A stretch of 25,850 nucleotides of DNA from CAYPHJ01 sp964410485. GTDB lineage: Bacteria > Desulfobacterota > Binatia > UBA9968. The stretch lies in the NCBI GenBank assembly GCA_964410485.1, contig CAYPHJ010000064.1, positions 1 to 25,850 on the forward strand. The letters are read 5' to 3'. The notes below the pieces were generated by a model. It saw nothing but the letters and a program-made list of their open reading frames with translations. It did not search any database and had not been told where the DNA came from. Positions 24,161-25,850 of this stretch are shown piece by piece. Made by a program: the position numbers and the translations under genes. The stretch's first letter is position 1. Each line of letters starts with the position of its first letter.

Positions 24161-24352
24161 ATGGCAAGGGAAGTTACACTCGATGAGTTCCGCGTTAGAT
24201 CAGAACGAGCTGGGCTAACTCTTACCGATCAAGAGCTACAGCAGCTTTTGGCGGGAGTGAATCGTTCGCACATACAGGCAGCTACGTTGAGAGGCTTACT
24301 TGCGGATGAAATCGAACCAGCGAATCATTTCTCGCTGGCTGCGAAAAGATAA
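24161..24352 (+). CDS. AtzG/GatC-like small partner of the amidase
   Basis: A 63-residue, mainly helical, soluble protein whose ATG is 5 bp after the TctC-like stop. Its layout, with a DEFRVRSERAGLTLTDQEL start and an LLAGVNRSHIQAATLRGLL middle, resembles the AtzG-type or DUF4089-like small proteins that stabilise amidase-signature enzymes, as GatC does GatA. The amidase gene begins 9 bp downstream, which is the arrangement known for atzG-atzE. The link rests on size, pattern and position; primary sequence alone is too short to be sure. Confidence 0.62.
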   Translation: MAREVTLDEFRVRSERAGLTLTDQELQQLLAGVNRSHIQAATLRGLLADEIEPANHFSLAAKR

Positions 24353-24361
24353 TTAACCCCT

Positions 24362-25759
24362 ATGCTCGCAGAGTTATCGTATCTGAAGGTGAGCGAGGCA
24401 GCCGGCGGACTCAGGCGCAAGGAGTTCTCGCCGGTTGAGCTTACGCAGGCTTGTCTTGCGCGGATTGCTAAAGTCGACGGCCAGCTCCATGCTTTCATCT
24501 CTGTAACGGCCGAACTCGCGCTCCAGCAGGCACGGCAAGCCGAGCGAGAGCTAATGAGCGGCACCGATCGTGGCGAGCTGCACGGTATCCCCATTGCGCT
24601 CAAAGACCTGTATGCGACCAAGGACATTCGCACCACCTGTCACTCCGCCGTGCTGCAGGATTGGGTTCCAGATTTTACCGCCACCGCTGCAGCAAAACTC
24701 ATGGAAGCCGGCGCTGTGCTGTTAGGCAAGCTTGGCATGCATGAGTTCGCGTTTGGCGGGCCCTCCGTCGACGCTCCATTCCCCGCTGTGCGAAATCCCT
24801 GGAACCTCGCTCATATACCGGGCGGCTCGAGTAGTGGCTCGGGAGCCGCTCTTGCCGCCGGCCTTTGTTTTGGCGCTCTGGGTTCGGACACCGGCGGCTC
24901 GATCCGCACCCCGTCGTCGCATTGCGGCATCGTCGGCATCAAACCGACCTATGGCAGAGTCAGCCGCTATGGTGTCGTTCCGTTGAGTTGGTCCCTGGAT
25001 CACGCCGGCCCCATGGCGAGGAGCGTGGAGGATTGTGCGATATTGCTGCAGGCAATCGCCGGCTATGACGCCAAGGATTCCGCCTCAGCGAATCTGCCCG
25101 TGCCGGATTTCAGGCTTGAACTTAAGCGGGGCATCAAAGGTGTTCGGATCGGTGTGCCTCGTGAGAATTGGTTTGACGAACAGAAAGGGATAGATCCGGA
25201 AACCGAAGCGGTATTCAACGCCGCCCTGAAAACCTTGGAAAGTCTCGGGTCAATCCTCGTTGAAATCGACGGCCGGCCGTTTGCAACCGCGCGAAAAGCC
25301 AATCAGACAATCCTCATTGCCGAAGCCTACGCCTACCATGAAAAGCGCTTTCAAGAGGCGCCGGGGAAATTCGGCACGAGCGTGCGTAGGCGCATGCTGG
25401 AAGGAGCATTTCTCAGCGCGGCGGATTATATAGCCGCACTGCGTGCCCGAACAGCGTTGGGTGAGCAAATTCGCGCCAACTTTTCTCGCGTCGATGTACT
25501 CGCCACCCCTACCGCACCGCGCTCCCCCGAAGCGTTTGACGCGCTCGACCCCAACGAACAAAACCTCCGCCCAAACTTTACGAACCCGTTCAATCTGGCC
25601 GGTCTCCCGGCCATCTCCGTCGCATGCGGCTTTACGCAGGCACATCTACCGGTCGGTTTGCAGCTCGTGGCGCGGCCGTTCGACGAAGCCGTTGCATTTC
25701 GTCTTGCCTATGCTTACGAACAAGCCACCGACTGGCACCAACGACGGCCGGCTCTCTAG
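24362..25759 (+). CDS. Amidase (amidase-signature family, AtzE/GatA-like)
   Basis: A Ser-cisSer-Lys amide hydrolase, 465 residues, full length. The triad is Lys81 (GIPIALKDL), cis-Ser156 (IPGGSSSGSG) and nucleophile Ser180 (GSDTGGSIR), the 24-residue spacing between the serines as in the family. It hydrolyses a linear amide to an acid and ammonia or an amine. It follows the AtzG-like gene by 9 bp and the TctC-like protein in one unit. GatA of the tRNA amidotransferase is unlikely, since GatB is absent and the setting is catabolic. A biuret- or ureido-type substrate, as for AtzE, would fit ring-opening by the amidohydrolase, but this is inference. Confidence 0.92.
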   Translation: MLAELSYLKVSEAAGGLRRKEFSPVELTQACLARIAKVDGQLHAFISVTAELALQQARQAERELMSGTDRGELHGIPIALKDLYATKDIRTTCHSAVLQDWVPDFTATAAAKLMEAGAVLLGKLGMHEFAFGGPSVDAPFPAVRNPWNLAHIPGGSSSGSGAALAAGLCFGALGSDTGGSIRTPSSHCGIVGIKPTYGRVSRYGVVPLSWSLDHAGPMARSVEDCAILLQAIAGYDAKDSASANLPVPDFRLELKRGIKGVRIGVPRENWFDEQKGIDPETEAVFNAALKTLESLGSILVEIDGRPFATARKANQTILIAEAYAYHEKRFQEAPGKFGTSVRRRMLEGAFLSAADYIAALRARTALGEQIRANFSRVDVLATPTAPRSPEAFDALDPNEQNLRPNFTNPFNLAGLPAISVACGFTQAHLPVGLQLVARPFDEAVAFRLAYAYEQATDWHQRRPAL

Positions 25760-25789
25760 CAGGTTGCTGTAAAAAGATTCGGAATGCTT

Positions 25790-25850
25790 CGACAAGCTCA
25801 GCATGAACGGAAAATCCCTACTCATTTCAAGTTCCTCTCCGTTCGCCCTG
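25790..25850. repeat. Dispersed TTCGACAAGCTCAG-type repeat, cut by window edge
   Basis: TTCGACAAGCTCAGCATGAA then CGGA (from about 25789) faces TCCGTTCGCCCTG at the very end, which begins the complementary arm (expected to continue AGCTTGTCGAA). This is the form of a widespread intergenic inverted repeat in environmental genomes; recognition is from memory. Confidence 0.6.

Overview
The window reads as chromosomal DNA of moderate GC from an uncultured, free-living Gram-negative-type bacterium. It has bacterial Shine-Dalgarno sites, signal peptides, a TctC/Bug-type periplasmic binding protein and Mo-hydroxylase genes. The mix of catabolic amidohydrolases, Mo-hydroxylases, a UbiD-family decarboxylase and a TctC-like protein, plus intergenic repeats of the CCCGAGGAGCG and TTCGACAAGCTCAG kind, resembles metagenome genomes of deltaproteobacteria-like, NC10/Rokubacteria or Tectomicrobia-like lineages. 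That placement is an inference; no rRNA or marker gene here settles it. No plasmid, phage, IS or CRISPR sequence is seen.

Region 1 (1-6755) is mostly housekeeping. It holds a truncated 2[4Fe-4S] ferredoxin (-), tRNA-Cys(GCA) (+), glutaredoxin (-), coaE (+), and then a compact minus-strand run read from right to left: CysQ-type phosphatase, small zinc-ribbon protein, membrane-anchored Rieske protein, soluble Rieske protein, HIT protein, glutamate dehydrogenase, EF-P. Above this run is a nicotinamidase-like gene whose catalytic lysine position is alanine.

Region 2 (6760-11461) is mixed: a HAD-family protein, a soluble NarL/DegS-type histidine kinase without a response regulator, an isolated Mo-hydroxylase large subunit, and an exported cupin. 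A bidirectional terminator closes this part.

Region 3 (11487-15295, minus strand) has a UbiD-family decarboxylase behind a PotA/FbpC-type ABC ATPase, and further upstream a TauB/SsuB-type ABC ATPase. Neither ATPase has permease or binding-protein genes beside it.

Region 4 (15454-25759, plus strand) looks like one catabolic locus: a GntR/FCD regulator with a 24-bp inverted repeat over its own start, an allantoinase/dihydropyrimidinase-like cyclic amidohydrolase, a complete three-gene Mo-hydroxylase (FAD, [2Fe-2S], Mo subunits), an exported beta-propeller protein, a TctC-like solute-binding protein, an AtzG/GatC-like small protein and an amidase. Hydroxylation of a ring, hydrolytic opening of a cyclic amide and cleavage of a linear amide would make a sensible route for an N-heterocycle (purine, pyrimidine or hydantoin type). 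The substrate cannot be read from the sequence. This cluster is the best candidate for an undescribed system.
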